Shown: piece after piece, positions 9,295 to 20,531 of the stretch | Numbering within the stretch: position 1 is the stretch's first letter | Layout of the letters: each line of letters starts with the position of its first letter | NCBI GenBank assembly: GCA_001599975.1 | Contig: BCIO01000001.1 | Location: forward strand, 4,213,631-4,277,630 | Reading direction: 5' to 3' | Origin: Cystobasidiopsis lactophilus | Lineage: Eukaryota > Basidiomycota > Agaricostilbomycetes > Agaricostilbales > Chionosphaeraceae | Length of the DNA: 64,000 nucleotides | Made by a program: the position numbers and the translations under genes | Notes under the pieces: model-generated | What the model was told of the DNA's origin: nothing | The model's input: the letters and a program-made list of their open reading frames with translations, nothing else | Databases searched by the model: none

Positions 9295-11851
9295 CTAAGA
9301 GGTTGGGTCTACAGTAGCTAGAAAAGCATAAGACCACTGATGTAATACAAAACGTGAGCGCCCTGAACTTTGCCAAAGGCGCAAGCCGACTTACCAACTG
9401 GATGGCATCTGCCTCCGTCGTCGACACGGCACCCAAATCCAGCACCTCGAAGCTATTGGTCGAGTTGTTGAAAGTGTAACTCCAGACCTCGACTGCCTTT
9501 TGTGATGGTGCGCCGTTGATAGAGGTCCAGAGGCGCTGTTGTGCTTGTTGCAGGTCGCCTTTCAGGCCGGTTGAGCACCAAGCCGGAGCGGCCGACCCAT
9601 CACACAAAGCGAGCTGCTTGGCCAGCCCTTGCGCCATGAAGTATTGCTGAAATGACCACACCACCGTCCCCTGCGGACGGGCATAAGAAAAGAGGCGCCT
9701 TCTTCCAGCAAAGAAGGAGGGCGAACCTGATAGGCAGCTGTGTTGAAAACATCGATGTTGGTTGTGTTAGAATCATAGGCAGGGTTGGAGCAGAGCATCC
9801 CAATGTTGGTCAGGAGGCCCGAGGGGTAAGGCTGGAGGGTGTTGACCACGGCCGTCAGGACCTCTGCGCTGACGTTGGGGCTGTAAAGCATGGTCTCTCC
9901 CAGGTCTGAGTGCTGAACCTGAACCGGGCTGCCATCCATATTCAGTGAGATGGCGTAGAGTGTCTGGGTGTCTGTGAAGTTGGTGCCGTTCAAAAGTGCC
10001 GCGGATAGGTTGGCGGCGGAAACAAAGTTTTGGAGCCGACTCTGAGCGTCCGAGGCCGAAATGTTATATTGGAACAGCGGTGGAGCAGCAGTTGACCAAA
10101 TCGCAGCCCATTGCGAGGCGTTGGTGCCGTAAGAGGAGTTGATGGTGCTGTCGTTGGCTAGATTGGCCACCGCCTGGAGAGCCGCCGGCACCAGTGCCGT
10201 GTTGATATCTAGATAGAGCCTCTAGAGGTCACGGCTGGAGCATCATGACAAAATTTCGGTAACGAACCGAATGGGTAGTAACCAAATCCGATGCCGGCGT
10301 TGGAGTCGCGCCAGTTGCCAACAGGAATTCCTTCTTTCAAGCCAATTAAGTTGCTGATGGATTGATTAGCTGCAAACGCAGCGGTGCGGTTGAGCACGAA
10401 GTCGACATTCTTCAAGAGTAAGGCGCGGTAAGTTTGGTTGGCCAGTGGCGACGAGCGGTCAAGAAGCGAGGACAAGTTGCCTCCAGCCTTCGTGTAGGAG
10501 TTCACGAGCGGTAGCAGCTCGAAGTCAGTATCGGCCATAACATAGGAGTACGATGGCTGGTCCCCCAATTCTGAGGACAGGCCGCTGTGAGAAGCGCTCC
10601 TAGCTAGACCGGCGACACACTCACGACTTTGATTATTGCCGATGTTGGTGAAGGACGCATAGTCACCAATGGTCTCTTCGTGACAAAGCTCGCCCGTAGT
10701 GGTGTTCATGCGATCGAGTGCGGCGGCAATAATGATTTCCGTGGCGGAAGGCTTCAACACCTTTTGCAGCAGCTCGGCGGTGAAGAGCGTGTCTCTTCCA
10801 AAGTCTGCGTAGAGTGAACTATGAGAGAGAATATGCGAACAAAAGCAAGGACGAACAAGTCAGGAAACGCCACGAGCCTGCCAAAAATTTCGACTCATAC
10901 GCCAAGAAGGATAGCTCTTTAGCGTATTGGTTGTCGCCGCTCGCCAAGCCACCCAGAAGCGACTTTGTAGCGTTATCCGTGGCAGCACTGACATCCAAGA
11001 AAATGTCTGACGCCTGAAGAGGAGTCAGGCCTGTAATATTGGAGAGAGCGGTAACTTGAATTTCGGCGAGCTGAGATGTGTCAACTTGTACGAAGTTGAC
11101 AGTCGGCGGTGTATAGGTGCCGTTGTTCCCAGGTGCAACGTCAAAGCGGGAGTTATTGCGGGCGGTGAAGGTCACATCCTGGAAGGACGAGAGTCAGTCT
11201 GCTGGAACGTGGGAGGACTAACTAGTCTCACATATGTTAACGACCCATTAATAAATGTTCTGTGAAGCGACACAACCGAAGAGTTCAGAGTGGTGACGGT
11301 GTAGTTGAAGACTGCCAGATTTTAGCTGAATGAGTATAAAGGGAAGCAGCTCTTGCTCACTTTCATGCATAAGGCCCGCTCCCTCGGTGTAGTCACGCAT
11401 TGCTCGAACAGCATCGATTATTGTGGAGCCAAGAGATGCGTTAGCATTGAGCTGAATTGTGACTGCGAGTAAAAATTTAACGGGGCGCTCTCTCTTCAGC
11501 AAAGGCGGACTCACACTCAAGCCCTGTTCGGTTGAAGTCTGCATTGATAGAGCTGATAGAGCCATTAAGGAGTTGAACTGAAAGGGCAGGGGAGGTTGAC
11601 GAGTTGGAAGAATTTGATGATGGAACGAAATTGGCTAAGAAGCCTGAGTTGCCCCGGGGCTCTGCCATGACAACCCGCTGGGTTCCTGTGGCGTTTACAT
11701 CAGGGAACAGGAGCACAGCAGCTGTTTGGTTGTCCACATGAACGTAGTTTTGGAAGCCAGCGACATCCAAATACAACGAAAGGTTCTGGCCGACGACGAC
11801 TAAAGACGAAAAGGCGGACAACACAAAGCACAGAGCTACAGTTGCCAGCAT
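9295..11851 (-). CDS. Secreted six-hairpin glycosidase-like protein, paralogue 1
   Basis: This multi-exon gene runs from ATG at 11851 to TAG at 9295-9297. It begins with a signal peptide (MLATVALCFVLSAFSSLVVVG). Family-like blocks in order are NLSLYLDVAGFQNYVHVD, ELSFLAYESKFLAGSWRF, DFGRDTLF, ALDRMN, GELCHEETIGDYA, YVMADTDF, GNWRDS, HSDLGETMLY and VVWSFQQYFMAQG. FGRD...GELxHEE..GDYA with a downstream W-R-DS is the pattern of (alpha/alpha)6 six-hairpin glycosidases related to amylo-alpha-1,6-glucosidase/GH63-type domains. Acidic residues in HEE and D of WRDS are candidate catalytic positions. Many NxS/T sequons fit secretion. The last intron joins EADAIQL to WSYAFLATVDPTS and then stop, as in paralogue 2. 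The substrate is unknown; the superfamily assignment is moderate. Confidence 0.7.
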
Positions 11852-11961
11852 GATGAATCCAATGCTCGTCGCTGCTCTTCAAACTTGCTGTTTCTCAACA
11901 TTTCTATAGGTGCGGAGAAGCCATGCGGAACATCGTCATCAGGCCCAAATCCCCAGATTCC

Positions 11962-13172
11962 TTATTTGGAGCTGCAAACGGTTTCAGACGCCTTTTCTTC
12001 CGATTGGGATGTGGCTGCTGACCTGTCGGAGAACAGCGAGAGCAGCTCGTGAGCCGCTTCGGGGTTCCAAGTCAACTCGAGCGTCGCAGCCGGGTCCGAT
12101 TCGTCGTTGAGTAGATCGGACGCAATCGAAGTGAACAAGCTGGCAGTGGCTTGAGTAGACCCAGAGTACTGCAAAGGTGGGGGCGAGAAGGTCGAGGGCT
12201 GATTTGGCAGAAAAGTCTCCGTAGAGTTTGGAGATGGCTTTTTATAGGCTGGGAAGGAAGGCAATGATGGGCGACGAGACCTGTTGATCGATGCACACTC
12301 TTCTCTTCGAGTGACCGAAGGGAGACAAGGGGCCGGGTCGGTGGACACTTTGATTTCGATGGCCTTTGGTGGCGAATGCCGCGCGGAGTGACGGACTTGC
12401 TTTGGCTTTACTACTGACCACACCGGGGGAGGGTCAGATTGAGATTGGAATGTCTCAACTAGGTGCCCGGACTGGTCGATGGTGGTGACCGCTCGCCGAG
12501 AGGGATTGGCCAAGGTCGGAGGTGCCAATTTCGAGCGCCCTCTCGATCCGGAGGCCTGCCCGTCGCTCCACTGAGCTCATTGGACTGGTGTTCAAGAGCA
12601 ATCCGCCAAACCTTGGTGCTCGTCATGATTGAGCGGCTTTCGGATTCAGTCGCCTGCAATACAATCTCAGCACGGTACTTGAGAGGCTGTTCCTAACGCA
12701 GGCAACTCACCAGCGAAAGCCTTCGGTGTTCGGAGATCCTTTTGTCCTTTCTGCCCCTTTTCGACGCTGATGGAGAACTGCGACTCCCTGAGTCTTGCGC
12801 AGCTTCATAGGGGCTTGGGGCCGACCACAGAGAACGTCGGCTGTCTTTGGGCATGCTTCTAAGAGCAGAGAGAACAGAAGATCGTAGTTGGGGAGCAATA
12901 AAGTCAGGAGACAGGGCAGCGTGTTCCGAGTCCGTGCGAGAGTGAGTGAGGTGCGATGAGCTTTTGAAGTTTGGGGGCAGGGGGGGAGACAATCCAAACA
13001 GAGCTGGCCGGGCGTAGCAGACAGCTGGTTCCTTGAGTGTGCGAAGGTCAAGACAGGTCCTTATATCAGTCAAGAAGCAGAGACATCGATAAGGCATTTG
13101 GCACGTTGCAAATGGCGAGGTTACTTGGGCAGCCTGCACGGTGGGCATGGCAGGAAAGCATTCGCTTCTCAT
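11962..13172 (-). CDS. Ser/Pro-rich disordered protein, unrecognised
   Basis: At least three exons can be joined: 12711-13172 (ending EHRRLSL), 12616-12669 (ATESESRSIMTSTK) and 11962-12574 (WSDGQASGSRGRSKLAPPTL...). They are separated by a GTGAGT...TTGCAG intron and a 41-nt GTTTGG...CTCAG intron. The protein is rich in Ser, Pro and Arg with SP/TP sites and a last block HELLSLFSDRSAATSQSEEK. No domain is visible. The N-terminal 60 residues of the first frame look less protein-like, so the true ATG may lie nearer 13050 or in another exon. It sits between the two glycosidase paralogues. Confidence 0.5.
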
Positions 13173-13548
13173 ATCACACGACTTTCTGTGAACGCATGCG
13201 CAGAGGGGCTAAGAGCTAGAGGCCAAGAGCAAAGCGGCGGAAACTTTCCAACCTTGCCAGCTTGCCCGTGGCACTGGCACTCGACGTGTTAAACCTCGGC
13301 ATTTGCCTTTCCGGGCAAAGGCCATTGCAGAGAGCAGCACTACAATACACATAACGCGCCACAAACACCCAACGTTGTCCTCTGCGTGGCGAACATCCGC
13401 GCCAAAGTCCGGCCGCTGGGTCGCGGCATCGCCTGTGTCTAGAGCCTTTAGAATGCATGAAGCTGAAGGAGAACAGCTCACATGAGCGTGAATCGCCACT
13501 GTGAACCCCATCCAGATTGATCGCGGCGTGAGTATAAAGGCCAAGTGG
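13173..13548. other. Intergenic region, 376 bp
   Basis: This is the gap between the 3' end of glycosidase paralogue 2 and the 5' end of the Ser/Pro-rich gene, with both on the reverse strand. Reverse-strand open stretches here show no splice logic or similarity to the neighbouring paralogue. Confidence 0.4.
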
Positions 13549-16338
13549 CTAGCTTTGTTCCGACTTTGTTGGATCAGGTGTAGCCAGAAAGCCATAGGAC
13601 CACTGCATAGGAGAATCGGAGGTGTAAGACAGTGCAAGATTCAGATTGACGTACCAGTTGAATGGCATCGGCCTCTGTATTGGCGATGGCACCAAGGTCG
13701 AGAACCGAAAAGGTGTCGGAAGCGCGATCAAAGCGGTATGTCCAAGCTTCAACTGCCCTTTGAGTCGGAGCGCCGTTAATGGATGTCCAGAGCCGCCGTT
13801 CCGCTTGCTTCAAGTCGCTGCTGAGGTTCGTCGTGCACCAAGATGGGGCCGTCGTCCCGCCACAGAGCGCGAGCTGCCTGGCTATGCCTTGGGCCATGAT
13901 GTATTGCTGAAAAGACCACACTACAGTGCCCTGAATGTGGCTTGCATGAGCATCGGATGCAACTACGACGAAAGCAAGACAAACGTGGTAAGCTGCCGTG
14001 CTGAAGACAGCGGTGCTTGTCGGATCCGCATCCCAAGCAGAGTTCGAGCAAAGCATTCCTATAGATGTTAATAGACCGACTGGATAGGGTTGAAGAGCGT
14101 TGACCGCAGCCTTCAAAAGTTCCACACTGACGAAGGGCGAGTACAGCAAGGTGGCTCCGAGATCAGAATGCAGGACTGGTACCGGGCTGCCGTCTTTCTT
14201 CAGTGCAAGCGCATATAGGGACTGGACGCCAACGACATCGGTATTGTGCAAAAGTGAATTCGACAGATTAGCGGCCAGAACAAAATTCTGCAATCGATTT
14301 CGGGCAACGGAGGCGTTGACTTGGAACTGGAACAGCGGTGGAACAGCGCTCGACCAAACTTGAGCCCATCTTGACGCCTTGGTGGCATGCGAGGCCTTGA
14401 TTACGCCAGAACTTGCAAGATTGGCCCACCGCTTGCAAAGCTGCCGGAACGAGCGCCATGTTTACATCTGCACTCTCAGGTTTCAGAAGATCTTTTCTGC
14501 CAGTGGAACTGCGCGGCGTCTCACCGAAAGCGTAGTGTCCGCCACCTAGCCCATCGCTGGAGTCGCGCCAATTGGCCGGGTGGCCATCTTTCGCCCCAAT
14601 CAGATTGTCTACAGATTGTTCGGCAGCAAACTTTGAAGCTCTTTCCATCACATAGTCCACGTTCTTTTCTAGCAACTCCCCATAGGTCAGGTGGGCGACG
14701 GGCGAATACCGCTCCAGCAGCGACAAACAATCGCGATCCGGACAGCAGGAAGAACCGCAGATCAAGTCAACATGGGAGTCAACCAGAGGGAGAAGTAAGA
14801 AGTCCGTGTCGGCCATGGTGTAGGAGCAAGTCGGCGCGTCGCCGAGCTCCCCAGCGCCATTCAGGACATGTTGGAAAGCGGCGTAATCAGCAAGCGTCTC
14901 TTCGTGGCACAGTTCGCCCGTCGCCATGTTCATGCGATCAAGAGCAGCAGTGATGACAATCTCGATGACGAAGCGCTTCAAGACTTTTCGCATCAGCTGG
15001 GCAGCGAAAATGGAGTCTCGTCCGAAGTCTGTTGCCGGCGTCAGTAGTAGTGTGTTGCGAACTGAATGTGCCAACGCTTACAAGTCAGGAAGCGCCATGA
15101 TCCAGCTAGAAGCTTCGAGTCGTAGGCCAAGAAGGAAAGCTGCTTGGCGTACTCGTTGCCCGCAAGACCCTCCAGCAACAACTTAGTAGGCTCGTCGGCA
15201 GCATGGGTGGGATCCAAGAAGATATCTGAGAGTTGGAGAGGTCTCAGAGTGGGGATGTTGGAGAGCGTCGTGATTGTGACAAGGGCAGGTCGCGTTGGGT
15301 CAATCTGCACGAAAGTGACATCTGGAGGGCTGTGAGCTCCGCCACTGCCAGGAGCGACATCGAATCGAGCATTTAATGCGGCGGTGAAAGTGACGTCCTG
15401 GAGATGCAGTCCCTCTTTAGCACAAGATGGGTATGGAATAGGCCGAGCCTCACATATGTCGAATAGCTATTGATGAACTGCCGGTGCAGCGACACCACCG
15501 ACGAGTTTAGTTCAGCGACGGTGAAGTTGAATACTATCGGCTGTTTCAAGACCGTGTGTAATGGACTAGGCAAGAAGTTCTCACTGTCTCGCATTCGTCT
15601 TGAGTCTTCTGTATAGTCCCGCATCGCTCGAACACTCCCAATCACCACGTCTCCCAAAGAGGCACTGCCGGTAAGCTCAACAGTGACTGTCATTATAATG
15701 AGCATGCCCGTTGCGCAAATTGGCAGACGTCGCCACGCACATTCGAGTCCCTTCCGTTTGTCGTCGGCCACAACTGAAGAGATGGAGCCATTCAAAAGCT
15801 GGAGGGACAGAGGAGAAGACGAGTCGGGCAAAGGATTCAAGAAAGCCACGAAGCCGCTGTTGCCAGCCGGTTGGGCCACCAAAATCCTTTGCGGCCCTCC
15901 CGAGCTGTTCGCGCTCGGTAGGACCAGAACGGCCGAAGTCGTATCATCGACGTGCACATAGTTCTGATAGCCCGCCACGTCCAGATACAGAGATAGACTC
16001 GGGCCTGGGCGCGCGGGAACGGAGGTCGTAGGGCGGAAGAGGTAGAGCAGCAGGCAGGTGAGGACGCCAGCCAGCATGATGGACACGCTGGTGGTGGTAG
16101 ATGGATCTCGCTTGAACAGGTCGACCAAGCGGCTGGGCAACCAGCGGTGCAGAGAAGCATGTGGCAGGCGGTCCGCTGTGGGAGCTAGGAGGCTCGACTC
16201 CTCATTTTGGTCCTCCTGGTGGCAGCAACTATTCAGTTGCTTCTTTTCGCCGCTCAAATGGTTGAGATTTACCTGGGCAAGAGCAGTGTAGTCAGACCGA
16301 GAGCCGCTCTTGAGGTCCATTGCGTTCCGCAACTCCAT
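13549..16338 (-). CDS. Membrane-anchored six-hairpin glycosidase-like protein, paralogue 2
   Basis: This is the paralogue of the 9295-11851 gene along its whole length: SLSLYLDVAGYQNYVHVD, KQLSFLAYDSKLLAGSWRF, DFGRDSIF, ALDRMN, GELCHEETLADYA, YTMADTDF, NWRDS and VVWSFQQYIMAQG. Instead of a signal peptide it has a cytosolic N-terminal tail of about 70 residues and one hydrophobic helix (SIMLAGVLTCLLLYLF), giving a type II membrane topology with the catalytic domain in the lumen or outside. The tail carries EESSLL, matching the acidic dileucine sorting signal. A 57-nt stop-free segment at 16216-16272 (GTAAAT donor, CACCAG end) is probably an intron within the tail. The stop at 13549-13551 follows a last intron placed exactly as in paralogue 1 (ADAIQL | WSYGFLATPDPTKSEQS). 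Confidence 0.72.
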
Positions 16339-16940
16339 CGCTCTCTAGGACTGCACTCCGGACTGACGAAGCAGGAAGTCCTAACTCCAATTCTGCTTAT
16401 GATCTCTCAGGCGGGCAGCAAGAGCGACCGCCGAGGCAAGAGCCGAATCAAGATTTCTGAGCGGAACTGTGGCAAGTGCAGGCCGGCAGCGACGGCAGGA
16501 GTCAGGACGCCGACTGATTCACTACTAGTCTGAGCAGCCTAGCTCTGCAGGCTGGCGGTCGAGAGGTAAGGAAGGCACTAAGAAGGCGTGCATCATGTCT
16601 ACCACGTCAATGCAGTGTCCGTTCTCGAATCGATAGACTAGAACAAAACCGGGCTCCGAGGTCCACCATACCAGCAACACTGAGGCATTGTGGTAAACCA
16701 AATGACGAGAGAGCGCAGACAGGCAGGTGAACTCGCTCTCATCGCGGTGGCGACTCTCCAAAACCTCTCACTCGAAGACAGCGCTGAAATTCGTATGGGG
16801 AAAAGGCCTAGAAGCAGCTTGCAATGAAGTGTTCGGCTACAATCTTAAAGAGACCAGTTGGGTTATTGGAAAACCCCCTCCAAAAAAGCTGGTAGTATGC
16901 CCAAAGGAAGAATGCGAGTTGGCCGGCGTTTCACAAAGAA
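16339..16940. other. Intergenic region with one possible reverse-strand exon
   Basis: A reverse-strand open stretch at about 16525-16761 reads SRHLVYHNASVLLVWWTSEP and continues in a protein-like way, but has no ATG and no confident splice partners. The rest is the 3' flank of eS6 and the upstream region of glycosidase paralogue 2. Confidence 0.3.
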
Positions 16941-18167
16941 TTAGTGAGCGGCAGCAGCGGCCTGTGAGTAGAACCAACCAGCTGATCAGAACTTGAACAG
17001 CGAGGAGGGGAGTTCGAATCACCTTTCGCCTCTCCTTGACCTCGGAGACGTGCGCCTTCTTCTCCTCGACGCGCTTGGCGAGCACGGCCTTGTACTCGGT
17101 GATCTGCTCTTTTTGGGACTGGGTCTTGCGCTTGGCCAACGAGCCTGTATACATGCGAGCAAAACCAATATGAGCAAAAGAACTCATGAGAAGGTGGCGC
17201 GCAAGAAACATACGCAAGTGGCGGCGCCTTTGCAGGCGGCGGGGGGTGACCAGGCGCTGGATCTTGGGGCTGTACGTGGAAAGAATCAGGACCAAATCAC
17301 CAAGGATTTGAAAAAGGGCCAAAACGCACGCCTTGGTGTAGGGCTTTGCGCCCTCCTTCTTGGAGACGACCTCGCGGCGGATGACAAACTTGCGAACGTC
17401 GTCCTCCTTGGAGAGGTTGAAGAAGCGGCGGATCTTGGTGGCGCGCTTGGGGCCGAGGCGCTTGGGGAGGACGGTGTCGGTGAGGCCGGGGATGTCGGCC
17501 TCGCCCTGCTTGACGACGGTCAAGGCGAGGGCGGCGATGTCCGGGCCGACGATGCAGCCGCGGACCGACTTGCGCTTGCGCTGGCCGTCGCGGCGCTCGC
17601 GGAAGCACGAGTGGCCGTCGGAGAGGAGCAGGCGGACTCGGTAAGGCAGGAGCACGCCCTGCTTCACTGTTTGGCGCGACAGAACCGGTAATCAGCCAGT
17701 GCCACGGATGATGGGAAGATAGGGCGACGAACTGGGGAAGCCCTGCTTGTCGTTGCCGCCCTGGATGCGGAGGACGTAACCTTTCCACTCGTCGCCCAAA
17801 GCATCGACAGCGACCTCCTGCGCCATGCGCTCTGTACAAAGGCCTCTTAAGACCACAGTCCACAGGACTAGCGTGAAGGCCCAAACGCACTCTCAAAGAA
17901 GATCCTAAATTTGCGCTCGTCGTCGACTGCAGCTCCATCTCAGCATCCTGGTTCTCTCCATCAATTTTTGGGGCGGTATTCGCTCACAGTCGAAGCATTT
18001 TTGCTGTGGTCAACTTCATCAGAGTCGCTCTAGGAGTGCAGAGGGATGCAGAGGGTGCTCACCTGCCCAGTAGCCTAGAGAGCGAGCAAAGAAGGAGCAT
18101 GAGAATTTTGTTAGTGCGCGCGCGGGCAGGGAGGGCAGCGTACTGGGTTGGCAACGTTGCTGTTCAT
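16941..18167 (-). CDS. RPS6: Small-subunit ribosomal protein eS6
   Basis: The core is unmistakable: [87 protein letters not shown]. The N-terminus is split into tiny exons that together restore the family alignment without gaps: 18144-18167 (MNSNVANP), 18063-18074 (12 nt, ATGQ), 17988-18003 (16 nt, QKCFD + 1), 17891-17926 ([12 protein letters not shown]), then 17831 downwards (KRMAQEV...). Further introns follow GFP, KPYTKA and RRHL, and the last follows KERRK. The final exon encodes AAAAH and TAA. The usual MKLNIS start is MNSNVA here, and the C-terminal RRxSS phosphorylation motif of yeast and animal eS6 is not present in this model. The protein acts in the 40S subunit. It shares a divergent promoter with eS1. 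Confidence 0.93.
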
Positions 18168-18815
18168 TCCTCGTCAGAGCTATACTAAGAATGTATCAAG
18201 TGGAAGGCACGAACAGCTTCATGATGGACTTGGAGGAGCAAGAGCAACTGTGCGCGAAGACCCCGAGTGAGGGCAGGGGGGTCACTCGAAGGCCAAAATG
18301 AGACTCGGGACCCCCCCTCGCTCGCTCTCGAACTCGAGTTTGGCACTTTGCGCTCCCTCGTCCAACTTTTTAATTGCTGCCCCAGCAACTTAAAGACTTG
18401 AACCGCATCTCTGTAAGCCTCGCGTTCCTCTCTGCTCCTGCTCGCCGCGCCCGCCCGCCCTTCGATCTCGAGTGGCCGCCAACTCGCCCACTTCAAATTT
18501 GCCATTCCGCCCTCTGCCCACCTCGCTGCCTGGCGCAACGGCGGTCTGGCACTGTGCACACCTGCTGCAAGAGCGTAGCGCACCGACTGGACCGGGCCGG
18601 CGCGATCGAAAGACGGCCGGTCTCGAGGGACTTGGGTGCGCAAGCAAAACTCGGCCCTGCGCATGTCCGCCCTCGCCTGTCGCCCCCTGCGCTCTGTCTA
18701 CGCTCCCATACGACTGTCGTGGACTTTGGTTGTCATTTGCACACGGGAACACGATCGCTGATTTGCTCGGGCTTTGCGATTTTTGCAGACTTTCGATCTA
18801 GAATAAGGAGACACC
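18168..18815. promoter_or_regulatory. Divergent promoter region between eS6 and eS1
   Basis: These 648 bp separate the start codons of two ribosomal-protein genes transcribed away from each other, so the region must serve both. It contains pyrimidine-rich tracts (18410-18470, 18640-18720). I recognise no specific factor site, and no TATA box is evident. Confidence 0.6.
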
Positions 18816-19908
18816 ATGGCTGTCGGCAAGAACAAGAGACTATGTTGGTTGCCCTCCTACCTCGTTGGATTGCTTGCTACAGATGCTGATTTGGTGCGGA
18901 ATCAACAGCAAAGGGCAAGAAGGGCCTCAAGAAGAAGATTGTCGACCCTTTCACCCGCAAAGGTGCGTTCTTGCCGTCCCTCAGCCGCTCTGCTTACATT
19001 GGCTCACGAGCGAACTCACTCGCACAGACTGGTACGACATCAAGGCCCCGTCATTCTTCGAGAACCGGGCTGTCGGCAAAACCCTCGTCAACCGCTCCCA
19101 AGGTCTTAGTGCGTTTTTGGTCCCACCACTTTTCTAGCATCGAATGCGTGTTGACCAAGCGGTATTGATTACAGAAAACGCCAACGATGCTTTGAAGGGC
19201 CGCGTGGTCGAGATTTCGCTCGCCGACTTGAACAAGGACGAGGAGCAGGCTTTCCGCAAGATCAAGCTTAAGGTAGGCTGCCCTGCCTCCCCCCAGATTA
19301 GTTCAGTGTCTAACTTGTTGCCGCACGTCCACAGGTCGAGGAGATCCAGGGCAAGCAGTGCCTGACCTCTTTCTACGGCATGGACTTCACCTCGGACAAG
19401 CTCCGCTCGCTCGTCCGCAAGTGGCAAACCCTCATCGAGGCTCACGTCGACGTCAAGACGACCGACGGCTACCTCCTCCGCCTCTTCACCATCGCCTTCA
19501 CCAAGCGCCGCCCCAACCAGGTCAAGAAGACGACGTACGCCAAGGGCTCCCAGATCAAGGAGATTCGCAAGAAGATGTTCGAGATCATGACCAAGGAGGC
19601 CTCCACCTGCGACCTCAAGGAGCTCGTCCAAAAGTTCGTGCCCGAGGTCATTGGCCGCGAGATCGAAAAGTCGTGCCAGGGCATCTACCCCCTGCAAAAC
19701 GTGTACGTGAGGAAGGTCAAGATCCTCAAGGCGCCAAAGCTCGAGCTCGGCAAGCTGCTCGAGGCTCACGGGGACGCCGGTGCGGACGAGACGGGCAAGA
19801 AGGTGGTCGGTGATTTCAAGGTGCGCACACACCACCTCGCCTTCTGTGACTTTTCACTGACCCTGGTTTTTTGTGCCTCAGGAGCCCGCGCCGTTGGCAG
19901 AGGTCTAA
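18816..19908 (+). CDS. RPS1: Small-subunit ribosomal protein eS1 (S3a family)
   Basis: Six exons with introns 18844-18908, 18963-19027, 19109-19174, 19273-19334 and 19821-19881 give [75 protein letters not shown] and the long central exon ([20 protein letters not shown]). This matches the eS1 family end to end at about 255 residues. The last exon is only 27 nt (EPAPLAEV plus stop). The protein is a structural component near the 40S mRNA exit channel (family knowledge). Donors are mostly GTGCGT-like; the first is GTTGGT, supported by the SKGKKG junction. Codon use is strongly biased to C-ending codons, as expected for high expression. Confidence 0.96.
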
Positions 19909-20531
19909 ACCAGCCTCTCGCTTTCCTGTACTCGCACGTCTTTACCCTCTCACCAGTGAGTTCCGGGCGCCCGTTCATCGTGATCACGATGAGTGTTGCT
20001 GAATATCGCACTTCAACAGGTCTTCCTTCAACACTTTTCCGGGGCTTTTAGGGATATCCTTTTCTGGGTAGAAAGCATACTTGAGGAGCCTGCTGGGAGA
20101 CGCCGTTCTTGGAATCCTACGTTTCTTAGCATATCGAAAGCCACAACTTGTTGCCGCGCTGTGAAATTTCGCCACCGCCGCGCTCCGCCCGCACCTCTTG
20201 GATTCGCACCGTCGCGCTCGGAATTGCCGCCTAGTGCGTGCAGCTCATCAGCGTAGTCTTGCAAAGTGCTTGCTGACCAGGCGCAAAGGCTGCTCGCTGT
20301 CCTGCGCTGCTTGTCCACAGCACTGACCCCTTTAAGTTTGAAAGTTGGGCCTTGAGCCTGTCTTTGGTGGTCATTTCGCTTGTTCGTCTCCTGCTGCTCA
20401 CGTTGTCCTCTCTCTGAAGTTCTGAGCCCATTGCGCATGCCCACAGCCTCGTCTGGCGATTATCGAGCTCGAACCCGGAAAAGGAGGCGGCGCCGCGACT
20501 CTCTTTTGAGTCTGACTGTCTGACAACGACA
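19909..20531. other. Intergenic region, about 620 bp
   Basis: This holds the eS1 3' flank and the promoter of the F-box-like gene. A reverse-strand open frame at 20028-20444 has no family resemblance and no splice logic, so I do not call it. Confidence 0.5.

Noticed and set aside
17005-17030. GTTCGAATC, resembling a tRNA B box
   Set aside because: It lies in the last eS6 intron; no A box, cloverleaf or terminator T-run is present at tRNA spacing.
16993-17691. A 232-codon forward open frame over eS6
   Set aside because: It is antisense to strongly conserved eS6 exons and even runs through eS6 introns.
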